A stretch of 64,000 nt of DNA from Eonycteris spelaea (taxonomy: Eukaryota > Chordata > Mammalia > Chiroptera > Pteropodidae): assembly GCA_003508835.1 (NCBI GenBank), contig PUFA01000070.1, forward strand, positions 7,825,001 through 7,889,000, read 5' to 3'. The stretch's first letter is position 1. Each line of letters starts with the position of its first letter. Below the pieces are notes generated by a model, which had not been told where the DNA came from, ran no database searches, and saw only the letters and a list, made by a program, of their open reading frames with translations. The position numbers and the translations under genes were made by a program. Of this stretch, positions 1-11,110 are shown piece by piece.

Positions 1-345
1 TGGCTATAAAAGGGAATGAAATACTAATACATGTTAAAACATGGGTGAACTTTGAAAACATTATGTTAATGAAAGAAACAAGTTACAAAAGACCAAATAT
101 GGAATGATTCTATTTGTATGAAATATCCAGAATAGGCGTATCTATAGATACAGAAAGTAGATTAGTGGTTTCCTAGAGAGGATTGGGGAAAATAGAGTAC
201 AGGGTTTTCTTTGGGGTTACTGAAAATGTTCTAACCTTGATCACGGCAATGGTGGCACAATTCTGTGAATATTCTAAAAACCATGAACTTCACGCTTTAA
301 ATAGATGAACTCTATAGTATGTGAATTGTATCTCAATGAGCTTTT
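1..345 (+). mobile_element. Old L1M element, 3' end fragment
   Basis: The text matches the closing part of an ancient mammalian L1 (L1M group). It runs from the ORF2 tail ('ggaatgattctatttgtatgaaat' type wording split by substitutions) through 'gtggtttcctagagag' to the phrase 'gtgaattgtatctcaatgag' and an A/T-rich end. The element is truncated by the window edge on the left. It has no usable reading frame. The subfamily is not assigned. Confidence 0.7.
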
Positions 346-395
346 TTAAAAGTTACCATTCGTATGACAGTAACCACACCTACGAAATTCTTTTA

Positions 396-565
396 TTCAT
401 TCATTCAACAAATATTTTTAAAACCCTACTTAGTGCCAGGCACTGTTAGAGGTCTGATACAAAACAATTAACAATACAAAGTCCCTACCCTCAAGGCATT
501 TATAGGGGAGGGGTGCGATAAGCAAAAAAATCAAAAGACTGGATAAATATAGTGAATTGAAAATA
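396..565 (-). mobile_element. Ancient L2-like repeat, left part
   Basis: This begins 'ttcattcattcaacaaatat' and continues with 'gtgccaggcactgtta' and 'gtccctaccctcaaggca', the usual reverse-complement wording of an L2 3' end. It appears to be the left part of a larger ancient block that resumes near 2995. The half-L1 element and 5S SINE would then have inserted into it. The exact family of the downstream block is uncertain. Confidence 0.65.
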
Positions 566-569
566 GGCC

Positions 570-2700
570 CGAATACCAGCATGCGAGGCTGCCCAGTCTC
601 GAGCGGCTGAGTGGGACTGCGCAGAGTCTTCCTAAAGGGACTGCCTCCACAAGCAGATTTTCATGGTGAACAGACCTGCTCTGAGCACCAGCGCCAATTC
701 CACTGCCCACAGGGGGCACCAGGGACTTACGGGGGGACATTGAGTTGTCAAAGTGAGGGCCGAAGCAAGACTCGCTCTGTACAGAAGTGCTGACGATATC
801 CATTGTTCCTTGTTGAGCCCTCCCAACTCCCATTGTGCAGACACAGCACCGCCATAGTGGAGACATCATCAAACTGGATAACAGAGGTCACTCCATCCAG
901 AGGATTCCCTGAAACCTCACCTCCCATAACTCACGGCCTCACCCAAGCACATCAAGGTATATCCTCAGTGAGTCAGGTGTTCCTTGCTGGGCAGTGCCTA
1001 GACTCACACTGAGGCAGCTGGCCTCGGTTTCTGATGTGGCCTTTTGAGGCAACTATAAGCACAGCATCTATGGATTGCTTGCTGAATCTTAACAGGTGAC
1101 CCAAAGGACAGAGGCTTAGGCTAAATTTGGCCTGCAGCTGAACCCCTCTCAGGACTGTGCCACTGGACACTTACTTCACAAATCTACACTAATAAGACTA
1201 GGAGACTTAGGAGCTTTGCTTAGTACATAGAAACAGACATAGAAAGGCAGCCAAAATGGGAAACAAAGAGAAGCAGAAACCATATGAAAGAACAGAACAG
1301 AGATCCAGATATAATGGAGTCAAGTAATCTAACAGATGCAGAGTTCAAAACCTGGTTATAAAGATGCTCAATGAACTTTTGGGAAGTGTAGATAAATTCA
1401 GTGAGAACTTCAACAAAGAGATAAAAAACATAAAAATGGAAATGGAAATTATAAAAGGGAACAGTCTGAAATGAAGAACACATTATCTGAGATGAGAAGT
1501 ATATTAAATGGAATAAACAAAGGAATAAACAAAGTGAAAGCCAAATCAGGACACTCAATCAGAATGGCAAAAAAAAAAAAAAAAAAGATGCCAAGACTAT
1601 AAAAATTTAAGGAGGATATGGGACACTATTAAAGGTCAAATATCCATCTGATCAGCGTACCTGAAGGAAAACAAGATGTTGAACAGTTATTTGAAGAAAT
1701 AATGATGGAAAACTTCCCTAACTGTGAAGGAATGGACATAAACCCCAGGAAGCTCAGAGAATCCAGGAATCCAAAGAGCCCACACCAAGACACATCATAA
1801 TTAAAATGCCAAAGGTTAAATACAAAGAAAGAATATTAAAAGCAGCAAGAGAAAAGCAGTAGTTACCTACAAGGGAACACCCATAAGACTGGCAGCTGAT
1901 TTCTCAAAAGAAACTATGCAGGACAGAAGGGCTTGGCAAAAAATATTTGACAGGATGAAGACCCAGGATCTATAACCAAGAATACTTTATCAGCAAAGCT
2001 ATCATTTAGAGTTGAAGGACAGATAAAGAGCTTCAGACAAAAAAGTAAGCTAAAGGAATTTATCACACCAAGCCAGTATTACAGGAAATGTTGGAGGGAC
2101 TTCTTTAAAAGAAAAACATGTATCAAAACAGGAATAAAGAATGGTAGCAACTACATTCTTCAACAAGTACCTCAAATGGAAAAGAATTAAGTGCTCCAAC
2201 CAAAAGATAGAGTGGCTGAAGGATAAGAAAACAAGACCCCTATATGCAGCCTACAAGAGACTCACTTCAGATTAAAAGACACACACAGACTTAAAGGACG
2301 GGGATAGAAAAAGATATTGCTTTGATGGACTTAGATGGTATTCAAGTCAGACAGAGAAAGATAAATACCATATGATTTCACTTATATGAGGAATCTAAGG
2401 AATAAAAAGAACAAACTAATAAAAGTGATTCATAAATATTGTGGACAATTTGATGACAGACAGGGGAGGGGTGGGGAACTGGGAGGATGGGGTGAAGGAT
2501 TAAAGAACTACAAATTAGTAGCTGATGGATGGTCATGGGGATGGGAAACGTGGCATAGGGAATGCAGTTATCATTAATATGTTGGCTAGGTGGGGGTTCA
2601 GGAGAGGGAATGAACAATTGGGGGAATCATTTTATGCACTATATAGATGTCCAACCAATGTACTGTATGCTTGAAACTAATTAAAATAAATAAAATTTTT
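570..2700 (+). mobile_element. Half-L1 (HAL1-like) element, copy A
   Basis: A retroelement built from an L1 5' UTR (about 570-1310), a decayed ORF1 (about 1314-2110), a stub of the ORF2 start (about 2150-2320) and a complete-looking L1 3' UTR ending in an AATAAA-rich tail near 2697. Nearly all of ORF2, including reverse transcriptase, is missing. At about 2320 the ORF2 endonuclease wording jumps straight to the 3' end of ORF2. A second short loss follows, where 'ggtatt' is joined directly to 'caagtcag'. Copy B at 45685-47990 has the same two junctions, so the deletion was inherited, not independent. Copy A lacks about 150 bases at its 5' end relative to copy B. Its 3' UTR matches the L1s at 20222 and 48025. 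HAL1 elements with ORF1 only are known in mammals; placing this one among them is inference. Confidence 0.8.
1314..2110 (+). pseudogene. Decayed L1 ORF1 (RNA-binding protein) in half-L1 copy A
   Basis: ORF1 of L1 encodes a coiled-coil, nucleic-acid-binding chaperone that coats the element's RNA. The start at 1314 is chosen because the frame reads Met-Glu-Ser-Ser-Asn-Leu-Thr-Asp-Ala-Glu-Phe-Lys. A near-identical opening occurs at 26388 and 46576. The C-terminal domain wording (rearranged by frameshifts) is visible around 1800-2100, including the 'ataagactggcagctgattt' stretch typical of this domain. Frameshifts and stops throughout mean no protein can be made. A 17-base A run near 1568 lies within it. 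Confidence 0.75.
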
Positions 2701-2701
2701 T

Positions 2702-2990
2702 GTCTATGGCCAGGCTACCCTAAATAAGACCAATCCCATCTGATCTCTAAGCTAAGCAGTGTTGGGTCTGGTTAGCACATGGATGGGCAACCACCTAGGA
2801 AGATCATTTTTTATGCTGTAGGCATAAAAAATGAAAAATAAGGGATTATAAGCTGACAAGGTCTTTACAATCTGTGAGATCAACCAAGAGTTGCCTTGCC
2901 TAAAAAAATAAAAATAAATAAATAAATAATAAAATAAAAATAAAATAAAATAAAAAATAAATAAAATAAATAAATAAATAAATAAACAGT
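2702..2990 (+). mobile_element. 5S rRNA-derived SINE with A-rich tail
   Basis: Bases 2702-2823 align along their whole length with 5S ribosomal RNA: 'gtctatggcc' at the start, 'agctaagcagtgttgggtct' (box A region), 'ggttagcacatggatggg' (box C region) and 'gctgtaggc' at the end. About 75 bases of non-5S sequence follow, then an AAATA/AAAT-rich tail (2901-2987). 5S followed by extra body and tail is the layout of the longer fruit-bat 5S SINE class. The copy is diverged, including in the internal promoter, and is probably silent. It starts directly against the A-rich tail of half-L1 copy A. Confidence 0.85.
2901..2987 (+). repeat. A-rich AAATA/AAAT tandem tail
   Basis: Simple A-rich repeat made of AAATA and AAAT units. 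It forms the tail of the 5S SINE and marks its 3' end. Confidence 0.9.
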
Positions 2991-2994
2991 GAAG

Positions 2995-3440
2995 ACAGAA
3001 AAAAATCAGACTGGATTTGGGATATATCTTGAAGGTAAAACCAATAGGACTAGCTGATAAATTGGCCATGGAGCATGAGGAGAGAAAGAAATTAAAAGTA
3101 CCACTAGATATTTTAGTTGAGTAGCTAGGTAGATGGTGTATCATTTACTTAAATGAAAATAGAGTGAGCGAGATGGAAGAGAGAAGATTTGGGAATGGAG
3201 GCAAGAAATTGGGAATCAAGCATCTGGACATGTTAAGTGTTATATGCTTGAAAGATATCAAAATGCCTAAGATGAGTGCCAAAGAGATATTGTATGCATA
3301 ATTTGGATTAGAGATAGATTTGAGAGTCATCAGCATATATGTGGTGTTTGAAGTCATGGAACTAACTAAGAGAAGAAGAGGGCCTAGATCTGAGCCCTGA
3401 AGCATATAGAGGTGAGCCATAAGCTCCAGCATTTTGCTAG
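2995..3440 (+). mobile_element. Ancient mammalian L2-linked repeat block
   Basis: Contains recognisable wording of a common ancient mammalian repeat that often follows reverse-strand L2 ends: 'ttgggatatatcttgaaggt', 'ctggacatgttaagtg', 'gagagtcatcagcatatatg' and 'tctgagccctgaagca'. It probably continues the block broken at 565. I am not sure of its database name (L2-like or L1M 3'-UTR type). Confidence 0.6.
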
Positions 3441-3880
3441 ACACATTTTTATTGTTTGAGTTTGCTTGTGAGATGCTTCAACCTATAAAAGTTTTAATTA
3501 TCTTCTAATACTTCTGCTTTCCATGCCATGCTAAAAAGGGCCTTCTTCACTCAATACAATAAAATTATTCTCCTATACGACCTTCTAGTGTCTTCAATAT
3601 TTATTTGTATATCTTTAGCACAGCAGATGGGCTCAAGATTTGAACAGGCAATAAGCCAGAGCAATCATAGAACTCACTTGTTTTCCAGTCTCTCAGGGTT
3701 TCTGACCTTTCCGATGTCAAATATCTTGAAAACCATCCCACATATGTTTTTAGCATATTTACTACAAGTGAAGACATACTAAATATATAGAGTTGTTTCA
3801 TTTTATACAAATAAAATATGAATACATAAATCTATACATACTGATAAACGTGTACATACTTCATAAGTACATAAAAAAAT
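3441..3880. other. Unassigned AT-rich DNA
   Basis: No gene, RNA or repeat recognised. Short frames here lack composition or similarity that would suggest coding. Confidence 0.5.
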
Positions 3881-4055
3881 GAACTAGAATGACTGCCAAA
3901 CTATTAATAGTGGTTACCTTCACAAAAGAAGGAACAAAAGTAAAGTAGGGATCACTTTTTGTTTTACTTTATATATACCCTTTTAGTGTTTTAATTTTTA
4001 TTTTGATCATCTATTGTCTTCAGAAATTATGGTAAAAATTATAAAAATGTCAATG
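3880..4055 (+). mobile_element. L1M 3' UTR fragment
   Basis: Reads 'gtggttaccttcacaaaaga' and then a run into 'tttattttgatcatctattg', typical of an L1M 3' terminal region. Short and diverged. Confidence 0.5.
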
Positions 4056-4735
4056 GGAACATTTTGATTCATTACCCCTAGCTACTCTCTTTAATTTGGT
4101 AAACTGTGTTAAAGAAGGGTGTTTGTCTGAAAATGACTAGCTCACATATATTTCAAATAACAGTATCTGTCTCCCATGTTTTGAGCTAATCATTTAATTC
4201 ATATTATGAGGAGGACAATTTAAATCAACAAATGTATATCCTAAATTCAGTGTGAGAAAAATAACTACATCAAATGAAACTTTTGCTAGTAAAAAGGCTG
4301 TTTTTTTCTTGAGAGAAAATAGGAAGGCTGTCAAGCAATTCTACTACATGGTACAACCCATCCTTACTGTCTCTAAAAACTTGATTTCTTATTTTAAATA
4401 CTGTATTTAAGTTAGATGACAGGTTTTGCATTGTAAAATGATGGGGGAAATTCTTGAGCAACCAAATGTCAATCTTGTTTCCAGAGCTTACGACCAAAAA
4501 TGTAAATTCCACTATATAGTTTGAATGTACTTTGAATAAAAGAGTCCAACAAGAGAGATGAGTCTACATGTAAAGAAATGCTTCTTAATGGGTCTTCAAG
4601 TGGGATGTCAATCTCTCAAGTATTTTGAACCTAAGGTGGTAAAAGAAAACTGTTTCTCTATCACAACACTTCTGACACAAATATGTGGGTATTCCACACC
4701 AAGACATGCTCTAATTCTCTGCAAACACCAACTGT
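4056..4735. other. Unassigned AT-rich DNA
   Basis: Nothing recognised on either strand. Frames at 4270-4512 and 4558-4746 look random. Confidence 0.5.
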
Positions 4736-4739
4736 ATGT

Positions 4740-5330
4740 CCTGTAATTTAATTCTGCACTAGCTACCCTGAGTTACCAGAGACCTCGCAGGTCAAAGGCT
4801 CAGTCCCATACAAATGAATGGCCAGATGAAGAGGTACAATAGGGTGAGGTCAAGACGGGCCCTGAGTACAGGAGCCACAATGCCCATGGACTTGGGGTGC
4901 ATCACACTCATAGCAGGTGGATACTACAACCAACCTGGAAGCTCTTCTAAACCTATAATTTAGGGATTTTTATGGAGGCTTCATCACATAGCCATGATTG
5001 GTTATAAACTCAATCTCCGGCCCTCTACCTTTCCAGGAGGTGATGAGCAGGCTGAAAATTCAAAGCTTCAGATCATGGCTTGGTCTTGGGTGGCAAGCCC
5101 TCATCCTCAAGCTATCTAGGAGCCCACCAAGAGTCACTTCATTGGAACAAAAGACATTCCTATTATGCAAGAATTTCCAAGGGATTTAGAAGCTCTGTAT
5201 AAGATGTTCCTATTACTTGTCATAACTCAGGAAATTACAAGGGTTTTAGGAGCTCTGTGTCAGATACTGGGGACAAAGATCAAAGGCATACTTCTTATGT
5301 CAGAGGTGGGTGACTACATAATGTAAAATA
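4740..5330 (+). mobile_element. Solo LTR-like fossil (ERVL/MaLR type)
   Basis: The stretch has the feel of an old mammalian LTR, with wording such as 'ggtcaagacgggccctgagt' and the near-duplicate unit 'tttccaagggatttagaagc' / 'attacaagggttttaggagc' about 70 bases apart. No internal retroviral region (gag, pol, env) is attached. The family is not identified with confidence. Confidence 0.4.
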
Positions 5331-5433
5331 TATCAAACCTTTTTCTATAAGCAGAGAGATGGGTGGTCTCTGAAGGTCCCTTCAAGATTTAGGCTTCATT
5401 TAAATCTATCATATATTCTGTACTCCTATAAAT

Positions 5434-5435
<2 letters not shown>

Positions 5436-5477
<42 letters not shown>

Positions 5478-5482
5478 ACACC
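5436..5482. repeat. (CA)n microsatellite
   Basis: Nearly pure CA dinucleotide run with two interruptions at its right end. Confidence 0.98.
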
Positions 5483-5499
5483 ACACATGCACACGTTTA

Positions 5500-6395
5500 T
5501 CTCTAACTTTTGATTTTCAAACTACTTTAGGTTTTGAGTGGATAATAAACTTTCAAAAGTACCAGAGCTTTAGCCATCAAGTTTGTAGGAAAAAATAAAA
5601 TTGAATACTTTGAATTTCCGTTAACTAACATGTGAAAGCATCTAGAACAGTACCCAGAACCTAGTAGAAGCCAGGGATGATATTCAACGTATTTTGCCAT
5701 CAGTATGGCATCATGGTCACCCACCAGTGAAAACAAACACCAGCCATAAACATTTAGTAGGAACCTACCACAGCATGCTGGCTAAATTATCAATGCTAAT
5801 AAAAGCTCAATAAATGTTTTAATTTTTTTATGTGTGCCTTGTTCACATAGAGTTTGTCAAACTAGAATTAATATGTATAGGGCATTATTATCACAGTATA
5901 TATGCTTTCTTAATGAAGTTTTAATCATCATATTTACATTTTGTTCATTAATCTATTGACACCTGAGGACTACAGAAAGCTTTTTCTCAAGAACTTGAAA
6001 ATAAGAGAAATAAAATCTCCCTCTGAGAGTTAAGACTATGAAATCAACTTTTACTGACAGAAGTGATCAGCTATAATTACTGAAGAACTTCCTCAAATTG
6101 AGTAATCTAAAGATAACTCAAAATTTATTATCATATTAAAGCTGTGGCATATCTAAAGTGGAGAGAGAGAAAGAGTGAGAGATCTTATTAACACAGCACC
6201 TGTCACAGGGGACCTACTCAATAATGTAGTGCGATTGATGACTGGGAGACCCTGCCCCAAGGCCTCTCCTAAAACCTTCTGCCTATGACTCAAGCATGCC
6301 TATCGGATATCTGATAAAAACAAACTTAAACTTCCTTTTGACTATTTCTTAAGACAAAAAAAATGAAGATAAATTTCATGACATTAAAAAGACCT
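5500..6395. other. Mostly unassigned DNA with a possible L2/MIR 3' end
   Basis: Near 5640-5825 the phrases 'ctagaacagtacccagaacc' and 'agctcaataaatgttttaat' resemble the closing part of an L2 or MIR on the plus strand. The rest is unassigned. Confidence 0.4.
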
Positions 6396-6399
6396 TAGA

Positions 6400-6850
6400 T
6401 TGAAAGTGCTATAAAGGTACCAATGAGGAGAGATAAAAACCTCTTAGTGCCTTTTAAGAATGTCAAAAACAAAGAAAAAATTCTAAATCTTAAAGAAAGA
6501 AAGAGCAAGCAACATAAAAAAGAACAAGAAAAATTGTATAACATGGATACAACACAATGGAGCAATATTTTCAATATAAATCCCAATATACCATTACCAA
6601 CTTAGAGTTTACCCATGTACAAGGATGGTTTAATATTGGAAAATCCATAAATAATCTATAACACTAATAAGTTAAAAGAAAAAATACCACATGACCATCT
6701 TTAAAAATGTAGGAAAATTATTTTATGAAATTCAACATCGACCTACAATTTTGTAAAAATTCAACATCACTTTCTATTCTTAACCTGATAAAGAAAACAA
6801 AAACCTAGAGGAACTATTAGCCTAAATGGAAAACATTACTGGATTGATAA
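6400..6850 (+). mobile_element. Old L1 ORF2 fragment(s)
   Basis: From about 6600 the text 'acaaggatggtttaatattg' and 'cttaacctgataaagaaaac' corresponds to the reverse-transcriptase part of an ancient L1 ORF2 on the plus strand. It is heavily mutated and has no open frame. Confidence 0.55.
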
Positions 6851-6854
6851 GGCA

Positions 6855-7350
6855 ATCAATCCCTAGGTCTCTGGGCGAATAGGTCTCTGGCTGCTCCAGA
6901 AAGGAGGGGAAGTAATTTTGTAACATAGGCTTCTTTGAGGAAAACAAATTTGAAGGAACCCCAAAGTCAGGGGCTTTATATATATAGGAGAGAGCATGAG
7001 AAGATGAGGCAAAGGGGACCCCATAAAAGGAAATGGCAAAGAAACAAGGACACAGAGGATCTGGGAAGGGGCCTCCTTCAAAATTTTCCCCAAGGTGAAC
7101 GTGTCCATTCTTCTCACCTCACCTTTCCAGAAGCCAATTCCAATGTTATTAAATCTGGATAGAATCTGCCTTCCTTCATGTTCATTACCGGGAATGATGA
7201 TAGGAGACTCTGGGAAAGTCAGGAGTCTTTCCAGAGCAGGGCCCAGGACCCCTGTGGGACACATCCAGGAACTGGGGCCTTGAATGATTGAGTTTATGCA
7301 TCATTTAGCAGAAACTCTGAGGCTCAATCTCAGCCCCTGAGAACACTCGA
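6855..7350. other. Unassigned, slightly GC-richer segment
   Basis: Overlapping frames on both strands (longest 133 codons on the minus strand, 6863-7264) come from fewer stop codons in a GC-richer patch. I see no recognised domain. It may be an unrecognised old LTR. Coding is not supported. Confidence 0.35.
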
Positions 7351-8749
7351 AAGACCTTCAAGTGTCAGTCTTGTTTTGCCTTTATGTTTTCACTACCCTT
7401 CTTTCTATAGCTTAAGAAATCCAAGTGCAAAATGTAGAACTGTGAGAAAGAAGGTGGATTCATTATATTCGGGATGGTATATTGGGCTCTAACCTTGTAA
7501 TGAGATGACTCTTTTCCCATATAGCAGCTGAGGTAGCATATTTCTAAACTGTAGAGCATTGCAGTGTTAAATCGAAGATAGAAGGGAAAGTACTGTCCCA
7601 AGGAGTTTACAACCTGTGTTTAAGTATGAGTTCATTATGAATCCATGCACCAAAAACTGCCACATAAGAGGGCACTTACATCTCAGAAGTCTAAGGTCTG
7701 CTAAACGATTTCCTTTGGTTCATTTTGTTTTCACAATTATGAGGCTTTTTAGGACTGACTAAGAGTAGAAAATCCAGCATTCATCATCGATGTTATTAAA
7801 TACCATATTTATTTTCTAAGAAGAAAATTTCCATTATTGAGCCAGTGCTTATTGAGAGACAGAAATAGAGAGGCAGACACTCAAAGCATCTCTGAGAGAA
7901 GCATCTAGAATTTGGCATTACTCACCATTGGAGAATCCCAAGGTTTTAATTTCCACAGTTAAGTTGCAATATATCTATTAGACATCATTTGGGGATGAAA
8001 ATGCTAACTCTGCAAAGCAGAATAGACTGAGTAGGGAATTTAACAGCATTGCAGCTGGATGAGTTATTTCGTTTACTTGAAAAAAAATTTTTTTTAAGCC
8101 TGGAGCAAAGAAAATAACCATAGCTGACATTATTCAGGACCTTCTGAGGTGATATTTAAACTTTGTATTCAAGAATGAGTGGATTTTCAGCAGATAGATC
8201 AGGTGGGAAGAATGTTTCAGGAAGCGGGAACCCTGTGCACAGAGGAACATGACACAAAAAGGCAGAAGACTTTCAGGAACCAGACATCGTGCAGTGTCAC
8301 AGAGGCCTGGGGCACTTGCATAAATAGTGAGGGGGTAAGGCTGGACAAGTGAAAGGAGGGGCCGTGTAATAAGGAACCATGTATTCCTTATTTATCATTC
8401 AAGAAATTTTCTGCTGCGAGAGAAAAAAGACCCAATTCCAACTGGCTTAAGCAAAAAAAAAAAAAATGTTTCACAAAATTGAACAATTTGGGTGTAGGCT
8501 TTAGGCACAGCTGAATTCAGGGTTCAAAGGAAGTCATTAGGACTCCAGTTCTCCCCAGCCTTCTGCTAGTTGGCCTCATTCTCTAACTCTCCATGCAAAT
8601 TTTCAGAATCAGTTACAGGATCACACCCTGAACCCAGACTAGGGTAAGGGGAGGGAGGCACAAATTTAAGGGGACACCTAAAAACTCAGTAATCAAGATA
8701 AATAATATTTTAAAGTGATCTTTTAAAAATTCAAATGAAAGCAAAGAAA
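7351..8749. other. Unassigned DNA with an old interspersed repeat near 8400-8640
   Basis: Around 8400-8640 wording such as 'gacccaattccaactggctt' and 'gtcattaggactccagttct' recalls an ancient mammalian repeat whose name I cannot give. The remainder shows nothing I can assign. Confidence 0.35.
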
Positions 8750-8873
8750 TCTATGAACAACATCAAAATTTCAAATATAGACAAGATCAGTATTATTGAC
8801 TTCCCACCCCCTCTATGAACAACATCAAAATTTCAAATATAGACAAGATCAGTATTATTGACTTCCCACCCCC
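8750..8873. repeat. Perfect 62-bp tandem duplication
   Basis: Two head-to-tail copies of a 62-base unit: 8750-8811 and 8812-8873. I find no mismatch between them by eye. The unit begins 'tctatgaacaacatcaaaat' and ends in a C run. Its right edge lies just before a poly-T tract. Confidence 0.95.
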
Positions 8874-8897
8874 CAACTCCTCAGGCCCCCGTATGGC

Positions 8898-9010
8898 TTT
8901 TTTTTTTTTTTTTAGAGGATTTTCAAAAACAGTTTATTTGAGCCAAACTGACAACATATGCCAAGGAGCATGATCTCAAATGTTCTTTGGTATGGTTCCA
9001 ATTTTAAACA
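8898..9010 (-). pseudogene. Polyadenylated retroposed transcript end
   Basis: On the minus strand this reads as a transcript 3' end. There is about 90 bases of unique sequence, a canonical AATAAA within 'ggctcaaataaactg', a spacer of roughly 20 bases and then a run of about 18 A (T on the plus strand at 8898). That is the structure of a reverse-transcribed, inserted mRNA 3' end or LTR transcript. The source gene is not recognised and the 5' limit is uncertain. Confidence 0.45.
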
Positions 9011-9109
9011 AAAACAGAATCAGTAATAGTGCTACTGATACGAGAGGAGTAAACGAATGGTGGGGGTGGGGAGGGCACATCGTAATGCCCACCACATCAG
9101 CATCGGAAG

Positions 9110-9720
9110 TTTCAACTTTATTTGTAGGCAATAAATAATCATGGAAGAATTTTAATAAGCAAGAGACATAAAGACAACGGATGGAAAGAAGTGATGGGGG
9201 ATCGGAGGAAAGAAACTCAGGGACAATAGTTAAGAGACTATTGGCCTAAGTAAGGCACAATAAAGCACAGACAAGTAGTGCCAGTTGGGGACAGGGGAAG
9301 GGAGCACAGGGTACATGGGAGACAAGAACTTAGAGGTAGTTAGGAACAGGAATAGTAGAGCTTGGAGAAATGGGAAATTAGAGATATTGAATAGTCAGAG
9401 ATAGTTCTCTGGTTTCTGACTGTAGTCTCTGTTGATGGCAGTATAAGAACAAAGACTAAGAATTCAGATTACGCATGGGCTGGCAGCTGCCCGAGGGAAG
9501 CAAGAGAGAGGAAGAAATGCAGTTCTAGACGTATCAGCATTGAGGCGGCAATGCCCAGCAGACATAGGATCTGAATCTCTGAAGGATCTGGACTGGAGAA
9601 GTGACTTTGGAAGGTGTTGGCGTATATAAGGGATAGTTGAGATCCTGGGAATTACCTAACTTGCCAGGTGGAGGGGAGTTGTACAGAGGGAGCAGAGAAG
9701 ACTGAGGATGGAATTGATTC
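9110..9720 (+). mobile_element. Ancient L2-linked repeat block, diverged
   Basis: Purine-rich sequence in the style of the 2995-3440 block, with phrases such as 'tgccaggtggaggggagttg' and 'gaagactgaggatgg'. Similarity is weak and the limits are approximate. Confidence 0.4.
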
Positions 9721-10360
9721 CATTAAGTGCAATTTGAAAAAAAAGTAACTCTAGCCCTATAAGTCCTTCCTTATTGATCTTACAACAACTCCCAGAATAT
9801 TTTTTTAATTCCTAAAATTTTCACACTACTTCAGCCTTGGATTAAGTCATTAAAAGCATTTTGGTGTAATACAAATGCTATCTATATAATGATAGACTTT
9901 AAGTATACAGGATAACCACCCAGAGAACAGACACAGAGCACAGAATTTCCAGAATGGGAGAGGAAGGGCACTGAATGAGCAAACAGGGGCTACTTGTTGG
10001 GTTTGTGACCATCTGAAAAAACCTGGGTTTATAATTGATTTCTCAGGTTGGGCCTGAGCAAATTTCAGAGTATAAAAGTTTCCCTGATAGACATTTTATA
10101 TACCCTATATCTTATTAAATTGGAGAGTTAAGAGAAACAAAACAAAACAAAAAAAAGTGCAAAGAAAGAAGGAAGACTTCGAGGCGGGGTCTGGGGTCTG
10201 GGCCCACTGTAGGTTTCTGCACTTTCTCCTCTCTCTAAGTTAGAAGTGAAAAAAAAAAATCTGTCCTCTCTGGAGGTCCCTTGCTGGTGCCAACTGTAAG
10301 AGAAATATAAGGAGGCATCGTCTGACTCTCACTGAAGGGGCAGACAGACAGGAGACTCAC
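9721..10360. other. Unassigned DNA
   Basis: No repeat or gene recognised. It becomes GC-richer to the right, toward the C-rich tract at 10361. Confidence 0.5.
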
Positions 10361-10364
10361 TCCG

Positions 10365-10390
10365 CCCGCCGCCCCCCGCCCCCACACCCC
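10365..10390 (-). promoter_or_regulatory. Potential G-quadruplex motif
   Basis: On the plus strand there are four C runs (3, 6, 5 and 4 bases) separated by loops of 4, 1 and 3 bases. The minus strand therefore has four G runs that satisfy the usual intramolecular G-quadruplex pattern. This is one of the few CpG-containing patches in the window and it borders the candidate regulatory segment at 10400-11110. Confidence 0.6.
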
Positions 10391-10399
10391 ATCTTTGAA

Positions 10400-11110
10400 C
10401 CGAGGGACCGCAAAGCAAAGTGTCTTAAATATTTAGGTACTCCATCAGGAAATACATGATTCAGTAACAGTCTGCAGTGCAACTTTAAAAAGCCCAATAC
10501 GATCTACAACAAGGAGAAAGATTACTTTCATTTGCAAGCTAAGGCTGGAATCGTTATTTTTTATAGCGTGAGGTTTGGCGGAATTTAAAAATCTTTTGTT
10601 ATTCTAAAACGTTAGCCTGTTTTTAATTAAGACACCATGTCAGTTGAAAAATGTGGCATATTTGCATAGAAATAACTATAGCAAACCAAAATCTTAATTT
10701 TAAGCCATTTTAATCACTTTCCCAAACATGCTAGTAATTACTTCTGGTTGACACCACTGAAGTGCTTTCCAGCAGCACTGAATATATTCATATCAATTGA
10801 AGTTTTCCCTAGTGTAGAAAGATGTCCAGGATAAATCTGGGAGTGAGCAAGTCACATTTTTCATCGGTGTCTTATAATTAGCAAAAATTCATTACTCTGT
10901 GTTTGTTTGAGCCTGAACAATATCAGCTTGTAATTACTGGTAGCTTAGGGCAAGGTAAATATTTGATGTGATACTGGGAAATCAGCTTTTTGCAATAGAA
11001 GGAGTTAGCTGATCATGTATTTCTTTAGCCTTTAATAAGATTATAAGTATTAACCACAAAGGTGAGGCTGAACCTTCCCCATCTGTTGTTGTGCCTTCAT
11101 GCTGCGGACA
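10400..11110. promoter_or_regulatory. Candidate conserved noncoding element
   Basis: No repeat is recognised across about 700 bases. The segment carries a dense set of transcription-factor words: palindromic GTAATTAC at 10734-10741 and 10930-10937, TTAATTAA at 10623-10630, TAATTA at 10875-10880, an exact octamer ATTTGCAT at 10660-10667 and a RUNX-like AACCACAA near 11054. Homeodomain and POU sites of this density are common in developmental enhancers. AT-rich DNA also produces such words by chance, so this is inference. Conservation cannot be seen from one sequence. Confidence 0.4.

Noticed and set aside
680..720. CTCF-like 'cacagggggcacc' in the 5' UTR of half-L1 copy A
   Set aside because: Only about 12 of 14 core positions fit, with both mismatches in the CCAS part. 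The homologous site in copy B is further eroded.
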